Source: Cyanobium sp. NIES-981
GTDB lineage: Bacteria; Cyanobacteriota; Cyanobacteriia; PCC-6307; Cyanobiaceae
Assembly (NCBI RefSeq): GCF_900088535.1
Contig: NZ_LT578417.1
Span: 1,550,001 to 1,614,000, forward strand
Length of the DNA: 64,000 bases
Direction: 5' to 3'
Positions within the stretch are counted from its first letter, which is position 1; every line of letters begins with the position of its first letter. Positions 8,414 to 22,293 of the stretch are shown here, piece by piece. A program made the position numbers and the translations under genes. A model generated the notes under the pieces. That model had not been told where the DNA came from, did no database searches, and saw only the letters and a program-made list of their open reading frames with translations.

Positions 8414-9946
8414 TCAGGCCGCCCAGTGCAGGGGCCAGGGCTGGCGCAGGTAATGGCGGCCGCGCGTGCGCAGGTACAGCCGCTGGGCGCCGTCGTCACT
8501 CTCGCTGAGCAGCTCCTCCTGCACCAGCCGCCTGGCCAGCCAGGCCCACCGCTCCTGCTCCTGGCCCGAGGCTCCATCCGCCAGATCCGCCGCCAGGCTG
8601 CGCAGATCCTGGCCGCCCCGCTGCTGAAGGCAGGCCAGCACCCGGGTGGCCCTGCCGGACCAGTCGCGGCGGCGGTCCTCCTCCAGGCAGCGGTCACAGC
8701 GGCCGCAGGGCGGCACCAGCTCTCCCACCGCCAGCAGCAGGGCCTGCTCCCGGCAGGTCTCCCCCTCGGCCACCGCCTCCATCCGGCGCAGCTGCCGCTG
8801 GGCCAGCTCGAGCCGCTGCTGAGCGGCCCCAGCGTCACCGGATCCGTGGCCGGCGGCCGCACCACGGATCGCCCAGCCGAGGGTGGTGCGATCAGCCGGG
8901 TCGAACAGCACCAGGCACTCGGCCGGGAGGCCGTCCCGGCCCGCCCGACCCGACTCCTGCAGATAGCCCTCGGCACTGGGGGGAAGATCCAGATGCAGCA
9001 CGAGGCCCACGTCCGGCCGGTCGACCCCCATGCCGAAGGCCACCGTGGCCACCAGCACCGGCCGGGGCTGCTGCTGGAAATGCTCCAGCGCCAGCACCCG
9101 GCTCTCCGCATCCAGACCAGCGTGGTACGCGATGGCCTCCAGGCCTGCCACCAGCAGCCTTGACGCCCACTGCTCCACGGAGCGCCGGGTGCGGGCATAG
9201 ATCAGCACCGCTCCCCGGGCCCGGGCCACCGCCTCGAGCACCAGGGGCAACGGATCGGCCGGGCGGCGGCGCATCGCATAGGTGAGGTTGGTGCGGCGGG
9301 CGGAGCGCACCTGCACCAGGGGCCGCCGCAGCTGCAGCAGGCGGATGATGTCGGCCCGCACCCGGGGGGCGGCAGTGGCGCTGAGAGCCACCAGGGGCAC
9401 CCCCGGGCAGAGCGCCCGCAGCTGGCCCAGCCGCCGGTAGTCAGGGCGGAAGTCGTGGCCCCAGGCACTGATGCAATGGGCCTCGTCCACGGCCAGGGCC
9501 ACCAGCCGGCCGCTGTCCAGCACCTCCTCCAGCAACTGGCGGGTGGCCTCCACCTGCAGCCGCTCCGGGGCCAGGTAGAGCAGCCGCAGCCGGCCGTCGC
9601 GCAGGGCCCCGTGCAGGCTGCGGCGCTCGCTGACGCCGAGCCCCCGGTGCAGACAGGCCGCCGCGATCCCCCGCCGCTGCAGCTGCATCACCTGGTCCTG
9701 CATCAGGGCCACCAGGGGGGAGATCACCAGCACCAGCCCCTGCCGCACCAGGGCCGGCAGCTGGAAGCAGAGCGACTTGCCACCACCGGTGGGCAGCACG
9801 GCCAGGCAGTCCTGGCCGGCGAGCAGGGCCTCCACCACGGGGCGCTGGCCGGGCCGGAAGGCGCACCAGCCGAAGTGCTGCCGCAGGGCATCCTCCAGGA
9901 GGCTCGGCGTACCCCGGACGGGGGACGCGGAATCGGCCAAACTCAC
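8414..9946 (-). CDS. recQ: ATP-dependent DNA helicase RecQ
   Basis: 3'-5' superfamily 2 helicase of recombination and fork repair. The 510-aa protein shows [14 protein letters not shown] (Walker A), [28 protein letters not shown] (DEAH plus aromatic-rich loop), [28 protein letters not shown], and ESGRAGRDG (motif VI). A RecQ-Ct zinc cluster is visible in the segment [12 protein letters not shown]. The protein ends soon after a winged-helix-like part; no HRDC domain is obvious, so it is a short RecQ. It is convergent with the LysM gene and lies downstream of the unknown 346-aa gene on the same strand, 75 bp apart. Confidence 0.93.
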   Translation of the reverse strand: MSLADSASPVRGTPSLLEDALRQHFGWCAFRPGQRPVVEALLAGQDCLAVLPTGGGKSLCFQLPALVRQGLVLVISPLVALMQDQVMQLQRRGIAAACLHRGLGVSERRSLHGALRDGRLRLLYLAPERLQVEATRQLLEEVLDSGRLVALAVDEAHCISAWGHDFRPDYRRLGQLRALCPGVPLVALSATAAPRVRADIIRLLQLRRPLVQVRSARRTNLTYAMRRRPADPLPLVLEAVARARGAVLIYARTRRSVEQWASRLLVAGLEAIAYHAGLDAESRVLALEHFQQQPRPVLVATVAFGMGVDRPDVGLVLHLDLPPSAEGYLQESGRAGRDGLPAECLVLFDPADRTTLGWAIRGAAAGHGSGDAGAAQQRLELAQRQLRRMEAVAEGETCREQALLLAVGELVPPCGRCDRCLEEDRRRDWSGRATRVLACLQQRGGQDLRSLAADLADGASGQEQERWAWLARRLVQEELLSESDDGAQRLYLRTRGRHYLRQPWPLHWAA

Positions 9947-10021
9947 CAGCCCCAGCGCAGGCTGAGGATAGCGACCCCCAGATCTGGTGTAGCCCCGGCT
10001 GCGGCCCGGAACCGCAGGCCG

Positions 10022-11062
10022 TCAGGGCAGCGGTGGGGCCTCCAGCTGCTCGGGACTCTCCTCCACCAGCTGCAGCCGCACCCGCTTGCCGCCGGCCAGC
10101 TCCCCCAGCGACACCCGCAGCACGCTGCCGCTGAGGGTCTGCAGGGCGGTGAGCAGCTCCCGCAGATGGGGCGTGCTGCTGCCGCTCTCCACCCAGAGCC
10201 GCTCCTGCAGGCCTCCCAGCCGTCGCCAGCTGGTGTGCAGCTTCAGCACGGCCGCTTCCAGCACCTGGGCCTGCCCCACCGCATCCGCCAGCAGGCCGAG
10301 GGCATCGAGGCGCTGGGCCTCCTGGAGGGCCCGCTCGAAATCCAGGTCCCCCTGCTGGAAGGCCCGCACCGCCAGGGCCGCCTCGGCGGCCTTGCTGAGC
10401 CAGCGGGCCGTGCTGGTCACATCGCGCACCCGGTCGAGCTCGGGCTCCTCGCGCAGCACCCGGCGCAGGTCCTCCTGCTGCTCCTGGGGCAGCTTGGCCA
10501 GCTCTTTCACCAGGGGCGCCACCGCCCGCGGCGGCAGCAGGTTCTCGGCGGTGCGCTGCCGGATCTCCTCCGGCAGCAGCGGGCTGGTGGCGGCGGTGAA
10601 CTCGTCGCTGAGGCGGCGCACCTGCTTGCGGGTGATCTGCTGGCCGTCGTTGGCCGCCTCCGAGATCATCTGCTGCACCTCGGGGTCCGACTGGGCCGTC
10701 TCCAGGAAGGCCCGCTTGGAGAAGTTGTTCACGCTGCTCTCCTCCAGCAGCCCCCCTCCCACCAGGTCGTCGGCGGACTCCGCCAGCTGGATCAGGGTGT
10801 AGGCGCGCGTCTTGCTGATCTCCCGCTCGCGGAGCCACTGCAGAAAGCCCGTGCCGCGGCCCTCCCCGCCGCGCTTCTCCCGGTCCCGCACGGCCCGCAG
10901 AATGCGTCCGCGCCAGATCTCGGTCTGCAGGTCGAAGCGGTCGCACACCGCCCAGGCCTCCTCCAGCCGGGCCAGGAACTCCATCGTGCTGATGGTGTCG
11001 CTCTCCGGATCCGGCAGCTCCAGGTGAAGGGCGGGAGGTGCGGAAAGCTCCGAGGAACCCAT
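10022..11062 (-). CDS. conserved-looking cyanobacterial protein with a possible HTH
   Basis: I do not recognise a named family. The 346-aa product has an HTH-like stretch at about residues 71-96 ([20 protein letters not shown]), similar in style to DUF3102/ParB-adjacent DNA-binding segments, followed by long, charged, predicted helical regions ([34 protein letters not shown]) and a C-terminal helix-strand part. There is no signal peptide or membrane segment. ATG 11062 is used; the frame continues upstream antisense to psaE and is unlikely to be translated. It is divergent from psaE across 153 bp. Nucleoid or regulatory function is only a guess. Confidence 0.65.
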   Translation of the reverse strand: MGSSELSAPPALHLELPDPESDTISTMEFLARLEEAWAVCDRFDLQTEIWRGRILRAVRDREKRGGEGRGTGFLQWLREREISKTRAYTLIQLAESADDLVGGGLLEESSVNNFSKRAFLETAQSDPEVQQMISEAANDGQQITRKQVRRLSDEFTAATSPLLPEEIRQRTAENLLPPRAVAPLVKELAKLPQEQQEDLRRVLREEPELDRVRDVTSTARWLSKAAEAALAVRAFQQGDLDFERALQEAQRLDALGLLADAVGQAQVLEAAVLKLHTSWRRLGGLQERLWVESGSSTPHLRELLTALQTLSGSVLRVSLGELAGGKRVRLQLVEESPEQLEAPPLP

Positions 11063-11215
11063 GGGCCTTCGCCGGCTGCAACAGCGCCGATGCTCCCACG
11101 CACCCCGATCCGCTCCGGCAGGCGGGCAAGGGCGACGAATCGTGACGCCGCCCCCGGCAGCCCAGGAGAAGACGGGTATCTTCCCTACGGCAGCCTCCGA
11201 TTCCAAAGCGCAGCG

Positions 11216-11425
11216 ATGGCCATTTCCCGCGGCGACAAAGTACGCATCAAGCGCCCTGAGTCCTACTGGTTCAATGAAGTCGGCACCGTCGCCTCGGTGG
11301 ACACCTCGGGCATCCGCTACCCCGTGGTGGTTCGCTTCGAGAAGGTGAACTACAACGGCTACAGCGGCTCCGAGGGCGGCATCAACACCAACAACTTCGC
11401 CGAAGCCGAGCTGGAGAAAGCCTGA
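11216..11425 (+). CDS. psaE: photosystem I reaction centre subunit IV
   Basis: Stromal (cytoplasmic-side) PSI subunit that helps dock ferredoxin and supports cyclic electron flow. The 69-aa protein is an SH3-like barrel: [21 protein letters not shown], then a central [15 protein letters not shown], then the [10 protein letters not shown] end, all family hallmarks. ATG 11216 gives the standard N-terminus. It is monocistronic: a strong hairpin lies 107 bp downstream. Confidence 0.97.
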   Translation: MAISRGDKVRIKRPESYWFNEVGTVASVDTSGIRYPVVVRFEKVNYNGYSGSEGGINTNNFAEAELEKA

Positions 11426-11532
11426 TCGACCACCGCCCGGAGCCGTGACCATGGCCGGGGCTCCTACCTCGGCAGCGTCTCCGGGCCACCGATGCCGCCC
11501 TGTGGGGCAGCTTCAGGTCAAGACACCTTCTG

Positions 11533-11558
11533 GGCCCCGGCTTGCTCAAGCCGGGGCC
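11533..11558 (+). terminator. hairpin terminator after psaE
   Basis: Perfect 11-bp arms GGCCCCGGCTT and AAGCCGGGGCC with a 4-nt loop. The following T-tract is weak (TTGCGCTGTT), so termination may be incomplete; an RNA-stabilising 3' hairpin is an alternative. Confidence 0.6.
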
Positions 11559-11641
11559 TTGCGCTGTTGGCCAGCCCTGTCCCCGGGGGTCGGGCCGGCG
11601 CGTGCGCCACGATGCCACCACAATCCACCCCCGCCCCTTCC

Positions 11642-12487
11642 GTGCCGGAACTGCCTGAGGTCGAAACGGTGCGACGGGGGCTTGAGCGGCAGACCCATGG
11701 GTTCGCGATCGCACGGGTGGTGGTGCACCGGGCACGGGCCGTGGCCAGCCCCCAGGATCCCGAAGCCTTTGCGGCGGCACTGCAGGGATGCACCGTGCAG
11801 CACTGGCGGCGGCGCGGCAAGTATCTGATCAGCCATCTGGCAAGCGACGGCGGCGACGGCGGCCACTGGGGGGTGCATCTGCGCATGACCGGCCAGTTCC
11901 TGTGGCTGGACGAACCCCGCCCTCCCTGCAGCCACACCCGCGTACAGCTATGGGACGCCCAGGGCCAGGAGCTGCGCTTCATCGACACCCGCAGCTTCGG
12001 GCAGATGTGGTGGATTCCCCCGGGCGAGCCTCCCGAGGCGGTGATGGGTGGACTCCGGCGCCTGGGCCCCGAACCTCTCGGTCCGGACTTCACGCCGTCC
12101 TACCTGCAGGGGCGGCTGCACGGCTCAGCGCGACCGATCAAGAACGCCCTGCTGGATCAGGCGCTGGTGGCCGGCGTGGGCAACATCTACGCCGACGAGT
12201 CGCTGTTTGCGGCAGGCATCCGCCCCCATACCCCCGCCGGGCAACTCCGGCTGCCCCAGCTCGAGCGCCTGGTGCGGGCGCTCGTGGAGGTGCTGGAGAC
12301 CAGCATCGGAGCCGGAGGCACCACCTTCAGCGACTTCCGCGACCTCACCGGCACCAACGGCAACTACGGGGGAGTGGCGTGGGTGTACCGCCGCGGGGGT
12401 GAACCCTGCCGGCGCTGCGGCACAGCGATCGAGCGTCAGAAGCTGGCCGGCCGCAGCAGCCACTGGTGCCCGAACTGCCAGCATTGA
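11642..12487 (+). CDS. mutM: formamidopyrimidine-DNA glycosylase
   Basis: Excises 8-oxoguanine and formamidopyrimidines, with AP-lyase activity. The enzyme needs Pro as its N-terminal residue after Met removal, so the start must be the GTG at 11642, directly before PELPEVETVRRGLE; upstream in-frame codons are ruled out. The 281-aa product has the RRRGKYLI loop, LLDQALVAGVGNIYADE (H2TH), and a complete C-terminal zinc finger, CxxC (CRRC) and CxxC (CPNC). It lies between psaE and mtnB on the same strand; proximity to psaE matches picocyanobacterial gene order as I remember it. Confidence 0.94.
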   Translation: MPELPEVETVRRGLERQTHGFAIARVVVHRARAVASPQDPEAFAAALQGCTVQHWRRRGKYLISHLASDGGDGGHWGVHLRMTGQFLWLDEPRPPCSHTRVQLWDAQGQELRFIDTRSFGQMWWIPPGEPPEAVMGGLRRLGPEPLGPDFTPSYLQGRLHGSARPIKNALLDQALVAGVGNIYADESLFAAGIRPHTPAGQLRLPQLERLVRALVEVLETSIGAGGTTFSDFRDLTGTNGNYGGVAWVYRRGGEPCRRCGTAIERQKLAGRSSHWCPNCQH

Positions 12488-12650
12488 CGCCGGGGCACCC
12501 CTGCTCGTCGCCAGCCCCCGCCGGCCCCCGGTCGGTGCCGCCTCTGCCCCTCGCGCTCACACCTTGGCCGCGTCCGTCCTGTCACATCACCAACCCCAAG
12601 GCTCTCCGCCGCCTGACCGTCCAGCGCTGGCCCGGGCCTTGAGCGAAGCC

Positions 12651-13262
12651 ATGGCCGCCATCCACCGGCGGGGCTGGTGCGATGGTACGGGTGGAAATTT
12701 CAGCTGTGTGCTCGGCCGGCACCCGCTGGTGCTGCTGATGGCACCCAGTGGGGTGGACAAAGGCAGCGTGCCGCCCGAAAGCCTGATCACCGTGAGCAGC
12801 ACGGGCGAGGTGATCCAGGGAAAGGGGCGGGCCAGTGCCGAGACCCTGCTGCACCTGGCCATCGTGGAAACCACCCGGGCTGGTGCCGTGCTGCACACCC
12901 ATTCCCAGGCCGGCACCCTGCTCTCCCGGCATCACGGACCCGCCCAGGACGGGGTGGCACGGCTGGTCCTGCGGGATCTGGAAATGCTGAAGGGGCTCGA
13001 AGGGGTGCAGACCCACGCCACCCAGGTGGAGGTGCCGGTGCTGGCCAACGACCAGGACATGCAACGGCTCAGCGCCAGGGCTCGCCCGCTGCTGGCCGAG
13101 GCACCGATGGGCATCCTGATCGCCGGCCACGGTCTCTACGCCTGGGGGCGTGATCTGCCGGAAGCACGGCGTCATCTCGAGATCCATGAATTCCTGCTGG
13201 AGCAGCAGTGGCGCCAGCTGCAGCTCGATGCGCTGCTCAACCGCCGGCAGGAGCCGCGATGA
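12651..13262 (+). CDS. mtnB: methylthioribulose-1-phosphate dehydratase
   Basis: Class II aldolase-fold dehydratase of methionine salvage, Zn-dependent. Signatures: GWCDGTGGNFSCVLGRHPLVLLMAPSG, then a Zn motif HTHSQAGTLLSRH, LEMLKGLEGVQTH, and a third His in AGHGLYAWG. ATG 12651 leaves only nine residues before the conserved GW, fewer than usual; an in-frame TTG at 12639 would give a more typical N-terminus, and no ATG or GTG exists upstream short of mutM. Its stop overlaps the mtnC start as ATGA, so the two are coupled. Confidence 0.88.
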   Translation: MAAIHRRGWCDGTGGNFSCVLGRHPLVLLMAPSGVDKGSVPPESLITVSSTGEVIQGKGRASAETLLHLAIVETTRAGAVLHTHSQAGTLLSRHHGPAQDGVARLVLRDLEMLKGLEGVQTHATQVEVPVLANDQDMQRLSARARPLLAEAPMGILIAGHGLYAWGRDLPEARRHLEIHEFLLEQQWRQLQLDALLNRRQEPR

Positions 13263-14020
13263 CCATCCCCCAATCCGGCCCGACAGTGACCTGCCAGGGC
13301 GTCAGCCACCTGCTGCTTGACATTGAAGGGACCACCTGCCCGGTGAGTTTTGTGGCCGAGGTGCTGTTCCCCTACGCAGCCGCCCAACTGGACAGCTATC
13401 TCGAGCAGCAGGGCCAGAACCCTCCAGTGCTGGCTCTGCTGGAGGCGGCCCGAGAGGCCTGGACCCGGGATGCCGATCCGGCAGCACAGCAGCTGCGAGA
13501 ACAGCCGAATGCAAGGGTGGCCGACTACCTCGCGCTGCTGATCAGGCAGGACAGAAAACTGACAGCCCTGAAGGAACTTCAGGGATTGATCTGGGAGGAG
13601 GGCTATGCCGAAGGCATTCTCCAGGCCCCGCTGTTCCAGGATGTGCCGTCTGCACTGGAACGCTGGAAACGCCAGGGACTGACCCTGGCGGTGTATTCAT
13701 CTGGGTCTGTGCAAGCCCAGAAGCTGCTGTACCAACACAGCACGGCTGGTGACCTTCGCCCCCTGTTCAGCCACTGGTTCGATACACGCAATGGCGCCAA
13801 ACACGAACCGGCAAGCTATCGGGGGATCGCAGAGGTGATGGAGGCCGCCCCCGCGCAAATCCTGTTCATCAGCGATGCGCTGGCCGAGTGCGTGGCCGCC
13901 CAGCAGGCGGGTCTGCAGGTGGTGTTCAGCCTCCGACCAGGCAACTCAGCCCGGGCAGCTGCCGCCTTCCCCTGCGTGGAGGACTACACCAACCTGCTGA
14001 TCCTGCCGGGGAAACGATGA
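13259..14020 (+). CDS. mtnC: enolase-phosphatase E1
   Basis: Bifunctional HAD enzyme that enolises and dephosphorylates 2,3-diketo-5-methylthiopentyl-1-phosphate to acireductone, the substrate of MtnD. The 253-aa protein has the MtnC-type motif I LLLDIEGTTCPVSFV, the cap residues LIWEEGYAEG, motif II VYSSGSVQAQKLLY, the Lys of motif III in NGAKHEPASYRGIA, and motif IV LFISDALAE. Start ATG 13259 overlaps the mtnB stop. The DIEGTT form of motif I is normal for this family. Confidence 0.94.
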   Translation: MTIPQSGPTVTCQGVSHLLLDIEGTTCPVSFVAEVLFPYAAAQLDSYLEQQGQNPPVLALLEAAREAWTRDADPAAQQLREQPNARVADYLALLIRQDRKLTALKELQGLIWEEGYAEGILQAPLFQDVPSALERWKRQGLTLAVYSSGSVQAQKLLYQHSTAGDLRPLFSHWFDTRNGAKHEPASYRGIAEVMEAAPAQILFISDALAECVAAQQAGLQVVFSLRPGNSARAAAAFPCVEDYTNLLILPGKR

Positions 14021-14088
14021 CCCCACTCCAGCAGTTCAGTACTCCAGGCCCGCCCCGCCTCCGGGGTCCGGGCCACAAACCAAGCCAC

Positions 14089-14112
14089 AAAAAAAGCCAC
14101 CCGCAGGTGGCT
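14089..14112 (-). terminator. intrinsic terminator of the rRNA operon
   Basis: On the minus strand, 7-bp arms AGCCACC/GGTGGCT (14095-14112) with loop TGCG are followed by seven T (complement of the A-run 14089-14095). It sits about 50 bp past the 5S gene and is oriented for the rRNA operon, and it faces the end of mtnC. Confidence 0.85.
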
Positions 14113-14162
14113 TCCGGCCTGCCTCACGCAGGACCTTCTTCTTTGGAGCAGCAATAGTTTTA

Positions 14163-14279
14163 CCTGGCATCGACCTATTTTCTCAGGGGGCTACCCCCCA
14201 AATATCGTCGGCGCTGCAGCGTTTCACAACCGAGTTCGAGATGGATCGGTGTGGTTCCACTGCGCCATGGACACCAGGA
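14163..14279 (-). rRNA. rrf: 5S ribosomal RNA
   Basis: On the minus strand the gene starts TCCTGGTGTC and ends GATGCCAGG; the two ends pair as helix I. The conserved loop CGAACTCGGTTGTGAAAC is present. Length is about 117 nt. Ends are given to within a few bases. Confidence 0.93.
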
Positions 14280-14422
14280 TAGTCGTCGCGCTCCCAGGTG
14301 AACCCTGAGAACTGCATAGGTTAGATCCTGATCACCTGCCCCACCTGACTCCCCTCTGCAGGGGCACCAGGCCTGGCTGTGATCAACATCCTCTGGAATC
14401 AAGCACAAGAGCTCGAGTTGAT

Positions 14423-17308
<2,886 letters not shown>

Positions 17309-17906
17309 ATTTAAACTCCCAGTGCTTCAGGTTGTTGACACCTATTCTCTCACCATTCCATTCACACGCTCAGGCAACAGCTTCCATCACCCTCATCGGA
17401 TGATCGTTGCCACTGCCCTCACGCGTTCGCTGGAATGCTGGATCAGACTCTCCCCTCCTCGGCGGAAGGCAAAAGAACACTGAAAGCTCTCGGCTCTTGT
17501 CTCCATAGAATTGCCGATTCCCGCACGCTCTTGGTACTGGCTCATCGCCACTCCCTCCAGCGCAGGAAATCAAGCCTCCATGAGATGCTTTCTTTCCAGA
17601 CTCACCTATGCAGTTGTCAAGGTTCTGCTGTCTTCTCTCTGTCAACTCACGCTCACAGAGTGAATCCAGCATCGGCTCAATCGTTGATCACCGTTGATGA
17701 TCAGGAATGAGCAGAGGCTGAACTCCGCAGCTATCATCCGCAGCCATCAAAATCTCTCTTGATGCTGCTGAAACCTACCGTCTGTCTGGTCACCTCCTCA
17801 CGCCTTGCTTCCTGGCGATCGGGTTTCTGGCTTTCGGGGTGTCCCGCCTGCATTCCGGCTCGGCAGCAACATCATCGTGCTCCCTTGCCTTCCCGCGCTG
17901 CGTCAG
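17309..17906 (-). other. internal transcribed spacer, tRNA-Ala to 23S
   Basis: A stretch of about 600 bp with no protein-like frame or tRNA. The part beside 23S (GTGCTTCAGGTTGTTGACA at about 17331-17349) can partly pair with the 3' flank around 14378-14404, so a 23S processing stem is likely. Confidence 0.6.
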
Positions 17907-17979
17907 TGGAGGTTAGCGGACTCGAACCGCTGACATCCTGCTTGCAAAGCAGGCGCTCTACCAACTGAGCTAAACCCCC
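17907..17979 (-). tRNA. tRNA-Ala (UGC)
   Basis: Reads GGGGGTT on the minus strand from 17979, closing with AACCTCC and discriminator A at 17907. Anticodon loop TTTGCAA gives TGC. Located in the 16S-23S spacer after tRNA-Ile, the usual cyanobacterial arrangement. Confidence 0.95.
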
Positions 17980-18014
17980 AGCCGGCAAGTCCTGCCTGCT
18001 GGGCAGGCGGCGAA

Positions 18015-18088
<74 letters not shown>

Positions 18089-18176
18089 AGGAAGGAATCT
18101 CCCGCAACACGTCTTCCTCCAAGAGATTGTCCTCTCGGACCCTCTCCTCTCGCAAGCCACGGTCTGGGAGCTCGTG

Positions 18177-18205
18177 GGGTGACCTAGACAACGTTTAGGA
18201 ACTGA
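18177..18205 (-). repeat. 3' arm of the 16S rRNA processing stem
   Basis: The plus-strand run ACGTTTAGGAACTGA with the preceding ACCTAGACAA is matched in inverted orientation at 20379-20410, on the other side of 16S. In the precursor transcript the two arms pair around the 16S rRNA, as expected for an RNase III-type stem. It lies in the 323-bp spacer between 16S and tRNA-Ile, which contains nothing else recognisable. Confidence 0.75.
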
Positions 18206-18411
18206 AAAAGATCGCACAGCCTCACCAAATCCAGCACCGTCACAGCTTGACCCTCGCGGATCTCCCTGCTTCAGCCTTGCTTCAGTTCGCTGACTCTCTC
18301 CTTGAGGTACCGATCGACCTTCGAGATGACAGGACCGTGGCCTGAGACAATTGGGCCCTTCAGACTTTCGTCCTCGTGGCGCTCAGACATCACAATCAGT
18401 TGTGTCTCCCT

Positions 18412-19898
<1,487 letters not shown>

Positions 19899-20716
19899 AG
19901 TCCGGTCCTCTTGAACCAGTCACCTCACCAGATGCCTCGCGGCACCCAGTCAAGCCCTGGCCCTCAACTCGGCTTGCTCACTCCCAAGCTCGGCACTGGC
20001 GTACCAAACTCAGTCGTCGCCCCATTGTCTTCACAATGGTTTCAAAGAGTGCACGCTCGTCCCTCAACTCAGGCCTCACCACAAGAATTCCCATTCCCAT
20101 GGCTCCTCCGTCATCTCAGGCTTCCCGTGGCTTTCCCAGATCTCAGATCCGGTTCGCTTCCAGCTTCAGCAGACGCTTTGCATGCTCCCTCGCTTCGTGA
20201 TCAAGCTCGGCAGCACTCGCCCGCTCTCGCCGGTCGCTGTGTTCTTTTGACGGGACCTCACACCCCCACTGCTCGTTCGTCACCCTCCCGCAGCTCACTC
20301 CCACCCGTTGCACCCAGACCCTCAAGGTCCAGGCTCTTCAGCCAGCAGCTCACTCCAGGACCATGACGCAGTGGAAGCGTCAGTTCCTAAACGTTTCGGT
20401 TGTCCAGGTTCCTCCACCTCCACACCAGTCACCCCGGTGCTCTCGGTGGACGCTGCCTCGCGGTTCCCCGCTCCGGCAACTCAGAAAACTTACATCACCG
20501 GGGGGCTCCTGCCTTGCGGCCCTCGCTTCCCCTCCGTAAGCCCGCTAACCCCGCAGCTCTCGCTCCTGGGGCGCAGTCCAAAACTGTAGCAGATGTCACG
20601 GCGGGGGCGGCGCCTCCAGTAGCGGAGCATCGGTCTTCTGGCCGACCACTGACCAATCCCCGCACCCTGCTTAGGGTCTGGGGACCGGCCCGTTGGGGCC
20701 CATGCCACCCGCGCGG
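19899..20716. other. rRNA leader and invertase upstream region
   Basis: An 818-bp region between divergent 16S (minus) and invertase (plus). No convincing protein frame. It holds the 5' arm of the 16S processing stem (20379-20410) and must hold the rRNA promoter on the minus strand. I could not pick the promoter with confidence. Confidence 0.6.
20379..20410 (-). repeat. 5' arm of the 16S rRNA processing stem
   Basis: Contains TCAGTTCCTAAACGT followed by a GGTTGTCCAGGTT block; reverse complement matches 18177-18205 with a 15-nt perfect core. It lies about 480 nt upstream of mature 16S. Confidence 0.75.
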
Positions 20717-22189
20717 ATGCCCCCCCAATTCAGCCAGGAGCGCCTGCGCGTCAGGCCCAGTTCCCGCGAGGAGGCTGTGGTGGCCAGGGCCCGCGAGCAC
20801 TTCGAGCGCACCCTGGTGCGGGTGCGAGGCGAACTGGTGGGCTCCGTAGCCGCCCTGGAACATCCGCGCAAACACGACGAGGCCAATTACGGCGAGGTGT
20901 TCCTGCGCGACAACGTGCCGGTGATGCTCTACCTGCTGCTGCAGGGGCGCTACGAGATCGTGCGCCACTTCCTGAGCGTGTGCCTGGATCTGCAGAGCAC
21001 CAAGTACCAGACCCGCGGCGTGTTCCCCACCAGCTTCGTGGAAGAGGAGGGCCAGATCGTGGCCGACTACGGCCAGCGCTCGATCGGCCGCATCACCTCC
21101 GTGGACGCCAGCCTCTGGTGGCCGGTGCTCTGCTGGCTCTACGTGAAGCGCAGCAAGGACGTGGAGTTCGCCACCAGCCAGCGGGTGCAGCGGGGCGTGC
21201 AGCTGCTGCTGGATCTGGTGCTGCATCCCACCTTCGAAGGCACGCCGGTGCTGTTCGTGCCGGACTGCGCCTTCATGATTGACCGTCCCATGGATGTGTG
21301 GGGCGCCCCCCTGGAGGTGGAGGTGCTGCTGTTCGGCTGTCTGCGCAGCTGCTGCAACCTGATGGAGATCGCCAAGACCAGCTCGATGAGCCGGCTGCTG
21401 GATCAGCGGCTGGTGCTGACGCGGCAGTGGCTCCATGACCTGCGCTCCTTCCTGCTGAAGCACTACTGGGTGACCAGCAAGACCATGCAGGTGCTGCGCC
21501 GGCGGCCCACCGAGCAGTACGGCGACCACCAGCACGAGAACGAATTCAACGTGCAGCCCCAGGTGATCCCCCCCTGGCTGCAGGACTGGCTGGAAAACCG
21601 CGGCGGCTACCTGATCGGCAACATCCGCACCGGCCGGCCGGATTTCCGCTTCTACAGCCTCGGCAACTCCCTGGCCTGCCTGTTCGGCCTGCTCACCGCG
21701 CCGCAGCAGCGGGCCCTGTTCCGGCTGGTGCTCCACAACCGGGGTGACCTGATGGCCCAGATGCCGATGCGCATCTGCCATCCACCGATGGAGGCCGATG
21801 AGTGGCGCAACAAGACGGGGTCCGATCCCAAGAACTGGCCCTGGAGCTACCACAACGGCGGCCACTGGCCGAGCCTGCTCTGGTTCCTGGGGGGGGCCAT
21901 CCTGCTGCACGAGCAGTGCCATCCCCAGGCGGACGTGCTGCTGATGGGCCAGATGAAGGCCATGCTGGAGGAGTGCTACTGGAGCCAGCTCAACCAGCTG
22001 CCCAGGCAGCAGTGGGCCGAGTATTTCGACGGCCCCACCGGCACCTGGGTGGGGCAGCAGGCGCGCACCTACCAGACCTGGACGATCGTGGGCTTTCTGC
22101 TGCTGCACCACCTGCTGCGGATGAAGCCCGAAGACGTGACCCTGCTGGATCTCGACCCCGATCCCGCCTCAGGCCTGCTCCACTCCTGA
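20717..22189 (+). CDS. neutral/alkaline invertase (GH100)
   Basis: Cytoplasmic sucrose hydrolase. The 490-aa protein has the typical N-terminal block ELVGSVAALEHPRKHDEANY then GEVFLRDNVPVMLYLL, the segment YGQRSIGRITSVDASLWWPVL with the catalytic Asp, and C-terminal ARTYQTWTIVGFLLLHHLL. It also keeps TGRPDFRFYSLGNSLACLFG and WPWSYHNGGHWPSLLW, both family hallmarks. ATG 20717 is chosen because related proteins begin close to it; ATG 20702 or TTG 20693 would add 5-8 residues. It suggests sucrose is used as compatible solute or carbon store; no sucrose synthesis gene is in the window. Confidence 0.92.
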   Translation: MPPQFSQERLRVRPSSREEAVVARAREHFERTLVRVRGELVGSVAALEHPRKHDEANYGEVFLRDNVPVMLYLLLQGRYEIVRHFLSVCLDLQSTKYQTRGVFPTSFVEEEGQIVADYGQRSIGRITSVDASLWWPVLCWLYVKRSKDVEFATSQRVQRGVQLLLDLVLHPTFEGTPVLFVPDCAFMIDRPMDVWGAPLEVEVLLFGCLRSCCNLMEIAKTSSMSRLLDQRLVLTRQWLHDLRSFLLKHYWVTSKTMQVLRRRPTEQYGDHQHENEFNVQPQVIPPWLQDWLENRGGYLIGNIRTGRPDFRFYSLGNSLACLFGLLTAPQQRALFRLVLHNRGDLMAQMPMRICHPPMEADEWRNKTGSDPKNWPWSYHNGGHWPSLLWFLGGAILLHEQCHPQADVLLMGQMKAMLEECYWSQLNQLPRQQWAEYFDGPTGTWVGQQARTYQTWTIVGFLLLHHLLRMKPEDVTLLDLDPDPASGLLHS

Positions 22190-22224
22190 GCAGCAGCGCA
22201 GCAAGGCGGGGGGCACTCGCAGAC

Positions 22225-22252
22225 AAAAAAAAGCCGCGACCGGAGTCGCGGC
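22225..22252 (-). terminator. intrinsic terminator after petBD
   Basis: Perfect 8-bp arms GCCGCGAC/GTCGCGGC (22233-22252) with loop TCCG and eight T on the minus strand (A-run 22225-22232). It terminates the petB-petD transcript and lies 36 bp beyond the invertase stop. Confidence 0.9.
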
Positions 22253-22293
22253 AGGGGGTGCACAGAAAAGAGCTGACAACGACAGGGTCTGGA

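Noticed and set aside
9441-11129. 562-aa minus-strand frame across recQ and its upstream neighbour
   Set aside because: It is out of frame with both real genes and consists of Gly/Ala/Pro/Arg runs.
9455-11210. Plus-strand frame of more than 580 codons leading into psaE
   Set aside because: It is the antisense shadow of recQ and the 346-aa gene. Only the last 69 codons, psaE, are protein-like.
11492-11641. Upstream extension of mutM
   Set aside because: The enzyme requires Pro2 as N-terminal nucleophile, so translation must start at GTG 11642.
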